NCBI RefSeq assembly: GCF_039523755.1
Contig: NZ_BAAAFX010000006.1
Location: 380,141 to 444,140, forward strand
DNA length: 64,000 nucleotides
DNA from: Tatumella terrea
GTDB lineage: Bacteria; Pseudomonadota; Gammaproteobacteria; Enterobacterales; Enterobacteriaceae
Reading direction: 5' to 3'
Positions 1-8,992 of this stretch are shown one piece after another; within the stretch, counting starts at the first letter, position 1; the number at the start of each line of letters is the position of its first letter. Under the pieces are notes generated by a model, which had not been told where the DNA came from, ran no database searches, and saw nothing but the letters and a program-made list of their open reading frames with translations. A program made the position numbers and the translations under genes.

Positions 1-119
1 GTCACAGAAGGCAGATAGCAGATGATTCAACTCCGCCAGAGAATGACCAACGGGCTGCACGCGACTACAAATTCAGCGGTACCCGGCAGCAGATAAATTG
101 TAAATATTGAGGAACAGTA

Positions 120-953
120 TTGAAACTTTTCGACTATCTGAAAATGGTCATTCCGGATCTGACCCCCGACAACAGTAAAGTACATCTTGCGCAACTGAAT
201 GATTATAAAGAGGACCCTCTGGTTAAATTCCGTGAAGGGACTTTCGATGCCTGGCAATGCTGGCAGAAGCGCTTAGAGTTTAGCCGCAGATATGTCGTCT
301 CACTGATCCGTGTACCGGGAACCGGGACCTGGTTGTTTGCGGGCGTATTCCTGCAGATCGGTCATTCTGAAAAACAGGCCTGTCCGGACCGTGAAGAACA
401 GTATTATCAGTACCGTCTGCAAATTGTTCCCGCGGGTGAGGAATATGCGGGAAGAATGTATATCAGTTTCAGGAACACAGCCCGCAACTTTATTCGTCGT
501 GGTGACAGTATTGGTAACGATCTGATCGTCAATGAAATCTCTCCGGTACGTCTGACCTTCGGTGAATTCCCCGGTTACCGGAATGTGATCTTGGATATGA
601 ACAGTATCGGTGCAATCCTCCGCCTTAATCTGCAATCCTGGCGTACTGCACTCTCTGTGGTTAAAGGCATCTATGTATTAACCGACAGGGACGAGGGAAA
701 GCTCTACATAGGGCAAGCCGGAGGAAGCGAAGGGATTTGGGGCAGGTGGAAAGACTATTTTGATTCCGGGCATGGCGGGAATGTCGGGCTTAAGGAAACA
801 TTCGGGCCACGTGATGAACAGCGCCTGCAGAATATCACCTTTGCAATCCTGGAAGTACTCGATCCTAATGCTGAAGACGGCGAAATCAATCGTCGCGAAA
901 CGCACTGGAAACAGATCCTGTTATCGCGGGAGTTTGGCCATAACCGTAATTAA
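120..953 (+). CDS. GIY-YIG family nuclease with a long N-terminal domain
   Basis: The 277-residue protein ends in a complete GIY-YIG nuclease module: GIY at 183-185, YIG at 196-198, a catalytic-type Arg at 209, a metal-binding Glu at 260 and Asn residues at the very end. The first 180 residues form a domain seen in stand-alone bacterial GIY-YIG proteins of unknown role; I cannot name it further. The start is TTG, chosen because GAGGA lies 6 bases upstream and no ATG fits. Its neighbour at 1028 has lost its 5' half exactly next to this gene, which suggests it arrived by insertion or replacement. A DNA-cleaving, possibly defensive, role is inferred from the fold only. Confidence 0.8.
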   Translation: MKLFDYLKMVIPDLTPDNSKVHLAQLNDYKEDPLVKFREGTFDAWQCWQKRLEFSRRYVVSLIRVPGTGTWLFAGVFLQIGHSEKQACPDREEQYYQYRLQIVPAGEEYAGRMYISFRNTARNFIRRGDSIGNDLIVNEISPVRLTFGEFPGYRNVILDMNSIGAILRLNLQSWRTALSVVKGIYVLTDRDEGKLYIGQAGGSEGIWGRWKDYFDSGHGGNVGLKETFGPRDEQRLQNITFAILEVLDPNAEDGEINRRETHWKQILLSREFGHNRN

Positions 954-1012
954 GCGGGTGAAGATAGTTTACTGAGTATTCAACCTATCCTGGCACCTGT
1001 GCCTGAGGCTAA

Positions 1013-1750
1013 CGCAGGTCATGCCTATTGATCAAAACCCGGGCCGTGATCTGTGCCGCCGGGGTCTGGACCTCGCTGTTTTGCCGCCGGCATGGCCTCG
1101 AATTGCCGCTGGGGAATGTGATAGGCACGGCTTTCCGTACCCATCCCATTGACCAGGTGGTGAAAGCACCGTTTTATACCGGCAGTTTCGCCTGCCGGCC
1201 ACAGGCGGATGGCGGTTATACCGTCTCTGTCTCCGGGAAAGGGCGGCTGGAACCGGGCTTCCAGGGGCTGAAGTACAGCCGGCAGTTCCTTCAGACGTTC
1301 CGTGCACGCCGTAAAAATTTAACCGTCTCGCCGGGGTTGTCTGCGTTTATCCGCGGTCCGGAAACCCTGGCGCGCTGGTCAATGGAGGCGGTCTCACCGT
1401 TTGAGGCCGTCAGGATCCTCGATCCGCAAGCCGATCATGACATGGTCAGACAAGGGCTGGCGGCGATGGTCAAAGAATTTCCTGCCTTACAGGGGCTGCG
1501 TGTGTCACAGTCCTGGGGCGGGATGATAGACAGTACCCCGGATGCTATCCCGGTGATCTCAACCGTCAGGCAGATCCCGGGGCTGGTCCTTTCCGCCGGC
1601 TACAGCGGCCACGGCTTCGGTATCGGTCCGGGCGCGGGCCGGCTGGCGGCCGATTTAGTGACCGGGGATACCCCGATTGTTGACCCCGCACCTTATCGCT
1701 ACTCACGTCTGGTTGACGGCAGTGATCTTGATGCACCGGGAATGATGTAA
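1013..1750 (+). pseudogene. 5'-truncated FAD-dependent amino-acid/amine oxidoreductase (DAO family)
   Basis: The frame encodes only the C-terminal two thirds of a D-amino-acid-oxidase-type flavoenzyme. It includes the late FAD-contacting stretch SAGYSGHGFGIGPGAGR near the end and the DSTPDAIPVI segment. The N-terminal GxGxxG dinucleotide-binding fold is absent, and a TAA closes this frame at 1010-1012. A TTG at 1028 could start translation, but the product could not bind FAD normally. The gene lies 9 bases ahead of the GNAT gene, so it was probably the first gene of the catabolic cluster to its right. The lost part coincides with the end of the GIY-YIG gene. Confidence 0.8.
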
Positions 1751-1759
1751 GGAGAAAGA

Positions 1760-2605
1760 ATGAGCATTGTATTGCGTCAGATGAATGAAAACGATACGGA
1801 AACCGGCTACCAGCTGAGTCAGCAGGTGAAATGGCCCCACCGCCGGGAAGACTGGCTGCAGGCGTACCGGTTAGGGGAAGGGCTGGTGGCAACCGAGGCC
1901 GGTAAAACGGTCGGCTGTGCCCTAATCTGGCACTGGGGCGGATCTCATACCCTCGGGCTGGTGATTGTCGACCCTCTGTGTCAGGGGCGCGGCATCGGTA
2001 AATTATTGATGGAGGGGTTACTGGAGAAATCGCCCGGGGGCATGGTCCGGCTACATGCAACCGAAATGGGTAAAGGTCTGTACGAAAAATACGGGTTCAG
2101 GCAGCAGTCACCCATGCATCAGCATCAGTCAGCCTCTTTACCGCCGTTTCCGGCCGCGACCCTCGCGCCCGGGCAGCGGTTACGGGCGGCGACTGCCGAT
2201 GATTTACCCCGTCTGATTGACTATGACTACAGTGCCCACGGATTACGGCGGACAGCACTGTATGAGGATTTAGCCGGCTCCTCAGAATTCATCACCGTAC
2301 TGGAGAGCGGAGATGAGATGGCAGGCTTTGCTGTGGTCAGACGCTTTGGCCGGGGTTACGTGGTCGGTCCACTACTGGCCCGTGACGAAGCCGCCGCCAG
2401 AACCCTGTTCTGTGACTGTGCCGCCAGATTACAGGATGAATTTGTACGTATCGATACGCAGGGCGAATGGCCGTTCTCTCTCTGGCTGAAGGCTCAGGGG
2501 ATGCCGGTGGTGGATGCACCGGTGATGATGATCCGTGGTACCCCCTGGCAGAAGCAGCCGGATGCCTTTCTCGATTTTGGACTATTTTCACAGGCGTTGG
2601 GCTAA
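1760..2605 (+). CDS. GNAT family N-acetyltransferase, two-domain
   Basis: A 281-residue protein. The first half is a standard GNAT fold with the acetyl-CoA loop in IVDPLCQGRGIGKLLMEG (roughly residues 72-90). The second half resembles the C-terminal GNAT-like domain found in two-domain acetyltransferases. The start ATG follows an AGGAGAAAG ribosome-binding site. The stop codon overlaps the next start (TAATG), so it is translationally coupled to the hydroxyacid dehydrogenase. The substrate is unknown. Next to an amidohydrolase of the N-acyl amino acid type, an amino-acid or amine acyl acceptor is plausible but inferred. Confidence 0.82.
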   Translation: MSIVLRQMNENDTETGYQLSQQVKWPHRREDWLQAYRLGEGLVATEAGKTVGCALIWHWGGSHTLGLVIVDPLCQGRGIGKLLMEGLLEKSPGGMVRLHATEMGKGLYEKYGFRQQSPMHQHQSASLPPFPAATLAPGQRLRAATADDLPRLIDYDYSAHGLRRTALYEDLAGSSEFITVLESGDEMAGFAVVRRFGRGYVVGPLLARDEAAARTLFCDCAARLQDEFVRIDTQGEWPFSLWLKAQGMPVVDAPVMMIRGTPWQKQPDAFLDFGLFSQALG

Positions 2606-3531
2606 TGAGTATTGTCTATTATTCAGATCAACAACGCGGCCTTATCTGGAAAGCCTGGCTGGCGGAGCACGCACCGGATCTGCCATTTTATCTCTGGCCT
2701 GAGACCGGCGACCCGCAACAGGTCAGTTATCTGGTGACCTGGACGGTGCCGGAAAACCTGAGTGAGCGTTTCCCGAACCTGAAAGTGATTTTCTCGGTGG
2801 GCGCGGGGGCGGATCAGTTTGATTATTCGCGTCTGCCCCCGGACGTCCGCGTCGTCAGGATGATTGAACCTGGCATCGCACAAAGTATGACGGCGTATAT
2901 CACTTTCTCGGTACTGGCGCTGCACCGTGAAATACCGATGTATCTTCGCCAGCAGCAAAATAGGGAATGGAAAAAAGGACGGATCCTTCCGACAGAGACC
3001 CGTCGGGTCGGTATTATGGGGCTGGGAACTCTGGGGGAGGCCGCCGCCCGGCAACTGCTTTCTCTGGGGTTTCACTGTTCAGGCTGGAGCCGGACACCGA
3101 AGTCGGTCAGCGGGGTGACCTGCTGGTCGGGCGATGATCAGCTGCAGTCATTTCTGGCAGAGAGTGACATCCTGGTTTGCCTGTTACCGCTGACTTCCCG
3201 TACCCGCGGTATTCTCAACAGCGATGTCTTTCATCAGTTACCGGCGGGGGCCGGGCTGATTCATGCCGGTCGGGGTCAGCAACTCAATCATCAGGATTTG
3301 CTGGCCGCACTGGACAGCGGCCAGCTCAGTCAGGCGATTGTGGATGTCACCGACCCGGAGCCCTTACCGGAAGATCATCCGTTCTGGACGCATCCGGCGC
3401 TCTGGTTAACCCCGCATATCGCCAGCGAAACGCAACCGGAAACCTCGGTCAGGGTATTACTGGAAAATATCCGCTGTCATCAGCGGGGAGAGCCGATAGC
3501 AGGCCTGATCGATCCGCAACGGGGGTATTAG
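2605..3531 (+). CDS. D-2-hydroxyacid dehydrogenase, glyoxylate/hydroxypyruvate reductase A-like
   Basis: The 308-residue protein matches the GhrA-type branch of the D-isomer-specific 2-hydroxyacid dehydrogenases (E. coli GhrA is 312 residues). It shows the NAD(P)-binding GIMGLGTLGEAAA segment around residue 137, SRTP after the second strand, and the catalytic region with a His in LTPHIASET near residue 272. The start is the ATG overlapping the preceding stop, although the frame is open further upstream inside the GNAT gene. It probably reduces a 2-oxo acid to a hydroxy acid with NADPH. The physiological substrate in this cluster is not known. Confidence 0.85.
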   Translation: MSIVYYSDQQRGLIWKAWLAEHAPDLPFYLWPETGDPQQVSYLVTWTVPENLSERFPNLKVIFSVGAGADQFDYSRLPPDVRVVRMIEPGIAQSMTAYITFSVLALHREIPMYLRQQQNREWKKGRILPTETRRVGIMGLGTLGEAAARQLLSLGFHCSGWSRTPKSVSGVTCWSGDDQLQSFLAESDILVCLLPLTSRTRGILNSDVFHQLPAGAGLIHAGRGQQLNHQDLLAALDSGQLSQAIVDVTDPEPLPEDHPFWTHPALWLTPHIASETQPETSVRVLLENIRCHQRGEPIAGLIDPQRGY

Positions 3532-3535
3532 TGCA

Positions 3536-4666
3536 ATGACGACAGACAAATGGCGACAGCTCCGGCAAAGGCTGCATCAACATCCTGAAACCGGCTTTAA
3601 AGAGTTTCAGACCTCAGAGATCATCGCTGACCAGCTGAATCGTCTGGGGATAGAGGTTTACCGGAATATCGGTAAGACCGGCGTGGTCGGTCTGCTGAAG
3701 GGGCGTGACGGGCCGCGGATGATTGGTTTGCGTGCCGATATGGACGCCTTGCCGATGAATGACGAGGGGAAACAGCCCTGGGCCAGCCGGCAGCCGGGGG
3801 TAGCCCATGCCTGCGGGCATGACGGACATACGGTGATGCTGCTGGCCGCTGCCGAAGCCCTGGCGGCGGATCCGGACTTTACCGGCAGCGTCTGCTTTAT
3901 ATTTCAGCCGGCAGAGGAGGGACTGGCCGGGGCCAGAGCGATGATCGAAGACGGTCTGTTTGAACGATTCCCGTGCGATGCCGTATACGCTATCCATAAC
4001 TGGCCGGAATTACCGGCCGGGGAGTTCCGTAGCCGGGCCGGGCCGATCATGGCTGCCGGTGACCGGTTTGATATCACCCTCAGCGGGACCGGAGGACATG
4101 CGGCGCAGCCTCACCTGACCCATGATACGTTACTGGCGATCAGTGAACTGGTGGTGGCGCTGAATACCCTGGTCTCACGGGCATTAGCGCCCTATGAACC
4201 GGCGGTATTGACGGTGACCCGGATTCAGGGCGGGCATTCGCATAATATGATCCCCTCAGAGGCCTCGATCACCGGTACGGTCCGCACGTTCAGCCCCGGG
4301 GCGCAGGACATTATCGAGCGCCAGTTACGGCAGATGACCGGACATATCAGTGCGGCCCACGGGCTGACGGCTGAGGTGAATTACCTTCGTTATTATCCGG
4401 CCACCTGCAACAGTGCCCGGGAAACCGGAATCGCTCTGCAGGCTGCAAAGGCCATCGGCCTGTCCACACAAACTGCGGAATACCCGGCGCTGACCTCTGA
4501 AGATTTCTCCTTTATGTTGCAGCAAAAACCGGGGGCCTATGTCTGGCTGGGCTCGGGTCCCGGCCCGGCATTACATCAGGCAGAATATGATTTCAATGAT
4601 GACGTGATCCCCTATGGTGTCCGCTGGTGGCGTCAGCTGGTCGCGCTCGAGCTGGGCGGAGAATAG
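3536..4666 (+). CDS. M20 family amidohydrolase (hippurate / N-acyl amino acid hydrolase type)
   Basis: A 376-residue metal-dependent amidohydrolase of the HipO/AbgB type. The metal-ligand signatures are visible in order: RADMDALPM (66-74), HACGHDGHT (91-99), PAEEG (125-129) and HNWPE (154-158); the dimerisation-domain GTGGHAAQPH follows. It should split N-acyl amino acids or similar amides to a free carboxylate and an amine. It lies 4 bases after the dehydrogenase stop, so it shares that transcript. Together with the GNAT gene it suggests an acyl-masked amine intermediate in the pathway. Confidence 0.87.
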   Translation: MTTDKWRQLRQRLHQHPETGFKEFQTSEIIADQLNRLGIEVYRNIGKTGVVGLLKGRDGPRMIGLRADMDALPMNDEGKQPWASRQPGVAHACGHDGHTVMLLAAAEALAADPDFTGSVCFIFQPAEEGLAGARAMIEDGLFERFPCDAVYAIHNWPELPAGEFRSRAGPIMAAGDRFDITLSGTGGHAAQPHLTHDTLLAISELVVALNTLVSRALAPYEPAVLTVTRIQGGHSHNMIPSEASITGTVRTFSPGAQDIIERQLRQMTGHISAAHGLTAEVNYLRYYPATCNSARETGIALQAAKAIGLSTQTAEYPALTSEDFSFMLQQKPGAYVWLGSGPGPALHQAEYDFNDDVIPYGVRWWRQLVALELGGE

Positions 4667-4784
4667 GGTTCCGGTCGGGTATTTTCAGGCACAGGATCTC
4701 TGCCGTATGCAGGACAGCGCGGAGTTCCTGAGAGCATTTTGTCATCGATCTGACGGGTGACTCATCAGTCGGGGGGAACAGGAT

Positions 4785-6074
4785 ATGAGCGAAGTAATGA
4801 CCGACTTTCAGGCCAGTAATGACCACTGGCTGGATGCGCATCACAGAGAAATTCCCGCCGGACTCCTGACCGCCCATCGGCTTGTGATAGAAAAGGGCCG
4901 CGGGGCCGAGGTGTGGGATGTCGAGGGCAGCCGTTATCTCGATTTTGCGGGCGGAAGCGGGGGACTGAATGTCGGGCATAATCACCCGGCCGTCGTCTCG
5001 GCCATTACCCGGCAACTGAACGAATTCACCGGTGACTGCTTTCGTGTGGCGGCCAGCCCCGCGTATATCCGTCTGGCCTGCCGGCTTAATCAGCTGGTGG
5101 GTGACGGCGAGGCTTTTCAGACGGTGTTCTTTAATTCCGGGGCTGACGCGGTGGTGCAGGCGATTAACAGCGCCCGCGCGTTTACCGGACGTCACGGTAT
5201 CATCACCTTCGAGGGGGCGTCTCATGATCATTCTCTGGCAGACTGCCGGCTGACCAGCCATAGTCCGCCCGGGCAGGCGGATTCAGCACACGGGGCCAGC
5301 GATATCCGTTCACTGCCGTACCCGGATAGTTCCAGAGGGATTACGGAAGCAGACTGCAGGGTGGCCCTGTAACACTGTCTGCGGGGCGGAGACCAGGCCG
5401 GTGCCGCGATTCTTCTGGAGCCTGTTCAGGGGGAGGGGGGGATCATCCCGGCCCCGGCCTCGTTTATTCAGTACCTGCAGCGGATATGCAGGCAGTACGG
5501 TATGTTACTGATTTGTGATGAACTGCAGAGCGGTTTTGGTCGCACCGGCGAGATGTTTGCTTATCAGCAGTCAGGGATCAGGCCGGATCTGCTGATCAGC
5601 GGAAATCCCAGCGCAGGGTTACCGATAATGGCCGTTACCGGGCGTACCGCGGTGATGAGTGCCCCCCGGCCGGTCAGTCCTCAGGGGGGAAGTGTCCTGG
5701 CCTGTGCTGCCGCACTGGCGGTCCTGGATGTCCTGGGTGAGGAAGACCTGCTGAACCGCAGTCTGATGCTGGGTGAACGGTTTTATCAGCGGTTAGTACA
5801 AATGCGCGAAAAATATGCCTGCCTGCGGTATGTGCGTGGTCGCGGTCTGATGCTGGCGGTCGAAATCATTAACCCCGAGACCGGTAAACGGGATGCCGCG
5901 CTGGCGCAGGCTATTCTGGATGCGGCCTGTATCGAAGGATTATTGCTGATCCGTTGCGGAATAACCCGGAATGTTATCCGGTTTCTGGCGCCGCTGGTCA
6001 CCACCAACGCCCAGCTGGAAGAAGCCTTTCACCTGTTCGAACTCGCGCTGGCCCGGGCAACAGGGAGGTTATAA
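4785..6074 (+). pseudogene. Class III aminotransferase, inactivated (in-frame stop, catalytic lysine lost)
   Basis: Two halves of one class III (GabT/ornithine-type) PLP aminotransferase lie in the same frame, separated only by a TAA at 5370-5372. Read through, it is about 429 codons, the normal length. The second half keeps LICDELQSGFGRTG, but the segment that normally carries the PLP-binding lysine (S/A-K-S-x-A-G-G) reads ISGNPSAGLP, with Asn where Lys is expected. The TYAGNP-like stretch is also shortened to SPQGGSV. Several independent lesions argue for old decay rather than a sequencing error. It sits between the amidohydrolase and the Lrp gene and was probably part of the same pathway. 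Confidence 0.82.
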
Positions 6075-6171
6075 CGTTATGATTTTCATATTTAAAACAG
6101 TAGCCCTCCTGCATTAAGGCGTGGTATATCAGTAGTGACAGATAGCGCCTGATGGACACGCAGAGGATTTT

Positions 6172-6699
6172 ATGAACGGCTTACTGAAACTGGATCGCCT
6201 GGATATTGCTATTCTTTCACACCTGCAAAAAGACGGGCGGATCAGTAATGTGAATCTGGCCGAGGCGGTAGGGTTATCTCCCAGCCCCTGTCTGCAACGG
6301 GTAAAACGGCTGGAAGCCGCCGGATTTATTGCCGGCTATGAGGCCCATATTAATCTGGCGAAAATCACCGGGTCGGTCAGCGTTTTTACCGAAGTGACGC
6401 TGGCCGGACACCGTCGGGAAGACTTTCAGCGTTTTGAGCAGCGTTTAGCGCAGGTCACAGAAATCATGGAATGCCATGTGATCACCGGGGGATACGATTA
6501 CCTGCTACGTTTTATGACCCGCAGCATTGAGCACTACCAGCAGGTGATTGAGGGATTACTGGATGATGATATCGGAATCGAAAAATACTTCAGTTATATC
6601 GTGATTAAATCACCGATCCTCAAGAGCAGTATGCCGTTACAAGATCTGCTGGGACATCCGGAAAAGGCGGATAACGAGGAAAGCCCTGCCTGCCGCTAA
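6172..6699 (+). CDS. Lrp/AsnC family transcriptional regulator
   Basis: A 175-residue regulator with an N-terminal winged helix-turn-helix (DRLDIAILSHLQKDGRIS, then VGLSPSPCLQRVKRLE, about residues 8-50) and a C-terminal RAM ligand domain. The RAM domain includes ITGGYDYLLRF, the usual amino-acid-sensing turn. It follows the catabolic cluster in the same direction, 97 bases after the dead aminotransferase. This is the usual place for a local Lrp-type regulator of amino-acid or amine breakdown. Its target promoter may have been lost with the 5' end of the cluster. Confidence 0.9.
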   Translation: MNGLLKLDRLDIAILSHLQKDGRISNVNLAEAVGLSPSPCLQRVKRLEAAGFIAGYEAHINLAKITGSVSVFTEVTLAGHRREDFQRFEQRLAQVTEIMECHVITGGYDYLLRFMTRSIEHYQQVIEGLLDDDIGIEKYFSYIVIKSPILKSSMPLQDLLGHPEKADNEESPACR

Positions 6700-6749
6700 A
6701 CGACCGGCTGACAGATACCGGCCAGTGGCTGACCGGTGTCCGTCCTGAA

Positions 6750-7040
6750 TCAGGCAATTCCCTCGGTCAGAACGACCCGGTATTTTGCACCTTTCAGACG
6801 ATGCTCTTTAGCGGCCTGGTAAGCCGGGCTGTGATACCAGGCGCGGGCGGCAGCCATATCCGGGAAGCTCAGCAGCACAACCCCTTCTGCTGCCGGGCCT
6901 TCCAGCCCTTCGGCCTGACCATAGAAGGCCAGCGGGGTTATCGGATGATCACCACGCGCTTCTGACGCTTTTTGCGCATATACGTCCATCTCATGCTGAT
7001 CCAGCGTTTCATCGCGGATAAAAATAATATATGCACTCAT
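6750..7040 (-). CDS. DUF1330 domain protein
   Basis: A 96-residue protein of the DUF1330 family, a small ferredoxin-like (dimeric alpha/beta barrel) fold. The typical SFPDMAAARAWYHSPAYQAAKE segment lies in the second half (quoted here only as the family signature region, about residues 58-80). The catalytic role of the family is not established. It is the last gene of a three-gene minus-strand unit, 4 bases after the DJ-1 gene, and is probably co-expressed with curA under the TetR gene at 8993. Confidence 0.85.
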   Translation of the reverse strand: MSAYIIFIRDETLDQHEMDVYAQKASEARGDHPITPLAFYGQAEGLEGPAAEGVVLLSFPDMAAARAWYHSPAYQAAKEHRLKGAKYRVVLTEGIA

Positions 7041-7044
7041 ACGG

Positions 7045-7725
7045 TTAGCCTTTCAGTGCCTGCAGCAGAGCCCGGGCCGTTGCGGCAGAAGACCCCGGGT
7101 TCTGACCGGTGATCAGCAGACCGTCGGTCACCACATAAGATCCCCAGTCCGGGCCTTTACTGTATTCAGAACCGTTTTCTTTCAGCATATCTTCCACCAG
7201 GAAAGGCACGACATCGGTCAGTTGCACGGCGGCTTCTTCGCTGTTACTGAACCCGGTGGTACGCAGACCACGAACCAGGGGTTCACCGTCCGGCTTTTTG
7301 ACGTCACGCAGTACGCCCGGGGCATGGCAGACCGCTGCGACCGGACGTCCCTTCGCCAGGGTCTGTTCGATCGCGCTAATGGAGTCTTTATCGGTAGCCA
7401 GGTCCCATAACGGGCCGTGCCCCCCCGGGTAGAAAATAGCATCGAATTCGTCGACGTTGACCGACTTCAGCGCGACAGTGTTCGCCAGAGCGGTTTTTGC
7501 GGCCTCGTCACTTTCAAAGCGATGGGTGTCGTCGGTCTGAAAATCAGGCTGATTACTTTTCGGATCCAGAGGTGGTTGTCCGCCGAGAGGCGAGGCCAGC
7601 GTCAGATCCGCACCGGCATCTTTGAAGACATAATAGGGCGCGGCCAGCTCTTCCAGCCAGAATCCGGTTTTTTCGCCGGTGTTACCCAGTTTATCGTGCG
7701 AAGTCAGTACAATCAGAATTTTCAT
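7045..7725 (-). CDS. DJ-1/PfpI family protein (Hsp31-like glyoxalase/chaperone type)
   Basis: A 226-residue class I glutamine amidotransferase-like protein. The nucleophile elbow is AAVCHAPG with Cys133 followed by His134, and conserved acidic residues sit near Glu25/Glu26, as in the Hsp31/YhbO-type cysteine enzymes. FYPGGHGPLWD precedes it. Such proteins act as glutathione-independent glyoxalases or protein deglycases, usually under electrophile stress. It lies 40 bases downstream of the CurA-like reductase and 4 bases upstream of the DUF1330 gene, which fits an electrophile-response operon. Confidence 0.88.
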   Translation of the reverse strand: MKILIVLTSHDKLGNTGEKTGFWLEELAAPYYVFKDAGADLTLASPLGGQPPLDPKSNQPDFQTDDTHRFESDEAAKTALANTVALKSVNVDEFDAIFYPGGHGPLWDLATDKDSISAIEQTLAKGRPVAAVCHAPGVLRDVKKPDGEPLVRGLRTTGFSNSEEAAVQLTDVVPFLVEDMLKENGSEYSKGPDWGSYVVTDGLLITGQNPGSSAATARALLQALKG

Positions 7726-7765
7726 CGTTTATCCTTTTAAGCGGGTTCAGTCATCGTATGCAGGT

Positions 7766-8800
7766 TTAATCATCCGCCAGCCGGATCACCAGCTTACCGA
7801 AGTTGTGACCCTGTAACATTCCGCTGAGTGCCCCCGGGGCATACTCCAGGCCATCGATAACCTGTTCGCGATAATGAATTTTTCCCTGACGGATCCAGTC
7901 CGTCATCAGCGTGCGGAACGCCGGGAAATGCGGGGCATAATCATCAAAAATGATAAAACCCTGCAGACGAATACGTTTTTTAAGCAGCGTACCGATAAAA
8001 GCCGGCAGGCGATCCCCGCCGGGCGTGGTACCGGTGTCGTTATAATGCGCCACCGTGCCACACAGGGGGATACGTGCTTTCGGGTTGAGTAGCGGTAGCA
8101 CAGCCTCAAAGACCGCACCGCCAACGTTTTCAAAGTAGATATCAATCCCGTCCGGGCAGGCAGCTTTCAGCTGCTCTGCAAAGTCAGGATCTTTGTGATT
8201 CAGGCAGAGATCAAATCCGGCGTGTTCAACGGCATCGCGGCATTTATCTTCACTTCCGGCGACGCCCACCACACGACAACCCTTTAACTTCGCTATCTGT
8301 CCGACGGTACTGCCGACGGGACCGGTCGCCGCGGCGACGACCAGCGTTTCCCCGGCAACAGGCTGCCCGATATCGGTCAGCCCCATATAAGCGGTAAAAC
8401 CGGGCATGCCGGTCACCCCCAGCGATAGGGATGGCTGCTGCGGATGCGCGCCCAGGTTAATGACGCCTTTACCGTCGGACAGGGCATAGTCCTGCCAGCC
8501 ACCGTAAGCCAGTACCCAGTCATCTTTTTTAAATTCCGGATGCAGCGAACTCACTACACGACTGATGGTGGCACCGACCATCACATCACCGATGGCAACA
8601 GGTGCTGCGTAAGAAGGCGCATCACTCATGCGGCCGCGCATATAAGGGTCGAGAGACAGATACACGGCACGCAGCAGCATCTGTCCTTCAGCCGGTTCAG
8701 GCAGTTCGGCATTTTCGAGGCGGAAGTTTTCCGCCGTCGGAATGCCGACAGGACGCGAGGCCAGTACCCAGCGGCGGTTTGTGTGAGCTGTTTGTTGCAT
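7766..8800 (-). CDS. curA: NADP-dependent alkenal/one reductase, CurA family (MDR)
   Basis: The 344-residue protein matches the zinc-independent medium-chain reductases of the CurA/YncB (curcumin reductase, leukotriene B4 dehydrogenase) type. The N-terminal YLSLDPYMRGRM motif is diagnostic, and the Rossmann segment AAATGPVGSTVGQIAKL follows near residue 157. It reduces activated double bonds with NADPH in the cytoplasm. The start is the ATG at 8800. Two copies of a palindromic operator lie 22 and 111 bases upstream, so it is probably the first gene of a TetR-controlled operon with the DJ-1 and DUF1330 genes. Confidence 0.88.
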   Translation of the reverse strand: MQQTAHTNRRWVLASRPVGIPTAENFRLENAELPEPAEGQMLLRAVYLSLDPYMRGRMSDAPSYAAPVAIGDVMVGATISRVVSSLHPEFKKDDWVLAYGGWQDYALSDGKGVINLGAHPQQPSLSLGVTGMPGFTAYMGLTDIGQPVAGETLVVAAATGPVGSTVGQIAKLKGCRVVGVAGSEDKCRDAVEHAGFDLCLNHKDPDFAEQLKAACPDGIDIYFENVGGAVFEAVLPLLNPKARIPLCGTVAHYNDTGTTPGGDRLPAFIGTLLKKRIRLQGFIIFDDYAPHFPAFRTLMTDWIRQGKIHYREQVIDGLEYAPGALSGMLQGHNFGKLVIRLADD

Positions 8801-8821
8801 ATCTGTCTCCGGAGATTAAAT

Positions 8822-8836
8822 CAGACCTGTCGTCTG
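8822..8836. promoter_or_regulatory. Putative TetR operator, proximal copy
   Basis: CAGAC-N5-GTCTG, a perfect 5-bp inverted repeat with a 5-base spacer (CTGTC), lies just upstream of the curA start. A near-identical copy lies 89 bases further out. Both sit between curA and the TetR gene, and AGAC...GTCT-type palindromes are common for TetR repressors. Confidence 0.7.
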
Positions 8837-8910
8837 GATATTAAAAGGGCAGCCGTCATCAGTGTGGAAACCTGAAATACAGTTAAACAGTTTTTCACCG
8901 GACCTGAAAT

Positions 8911-8925
8911 TAGACCAGTCGTCTG
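8911..8925. promoter_or_regulatory. Putative TetR operator, distal copy
   Basis: TAGAC-N5-GTCTG matches the proximal copy at 13 of 15 positions, including the spacer apart from one base, and is flanked by the same GATGG/GATAT-like context. Two copies in one intergenic region suggest cooperative repression of curA. Confidence 0.7.
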
Positions 8926-8992
8926 GATGGTAAAGTAAAACTGAGTCACTGATAAGAGAAGCCTCCCTGAAACGCACATATTAATAAAATGA

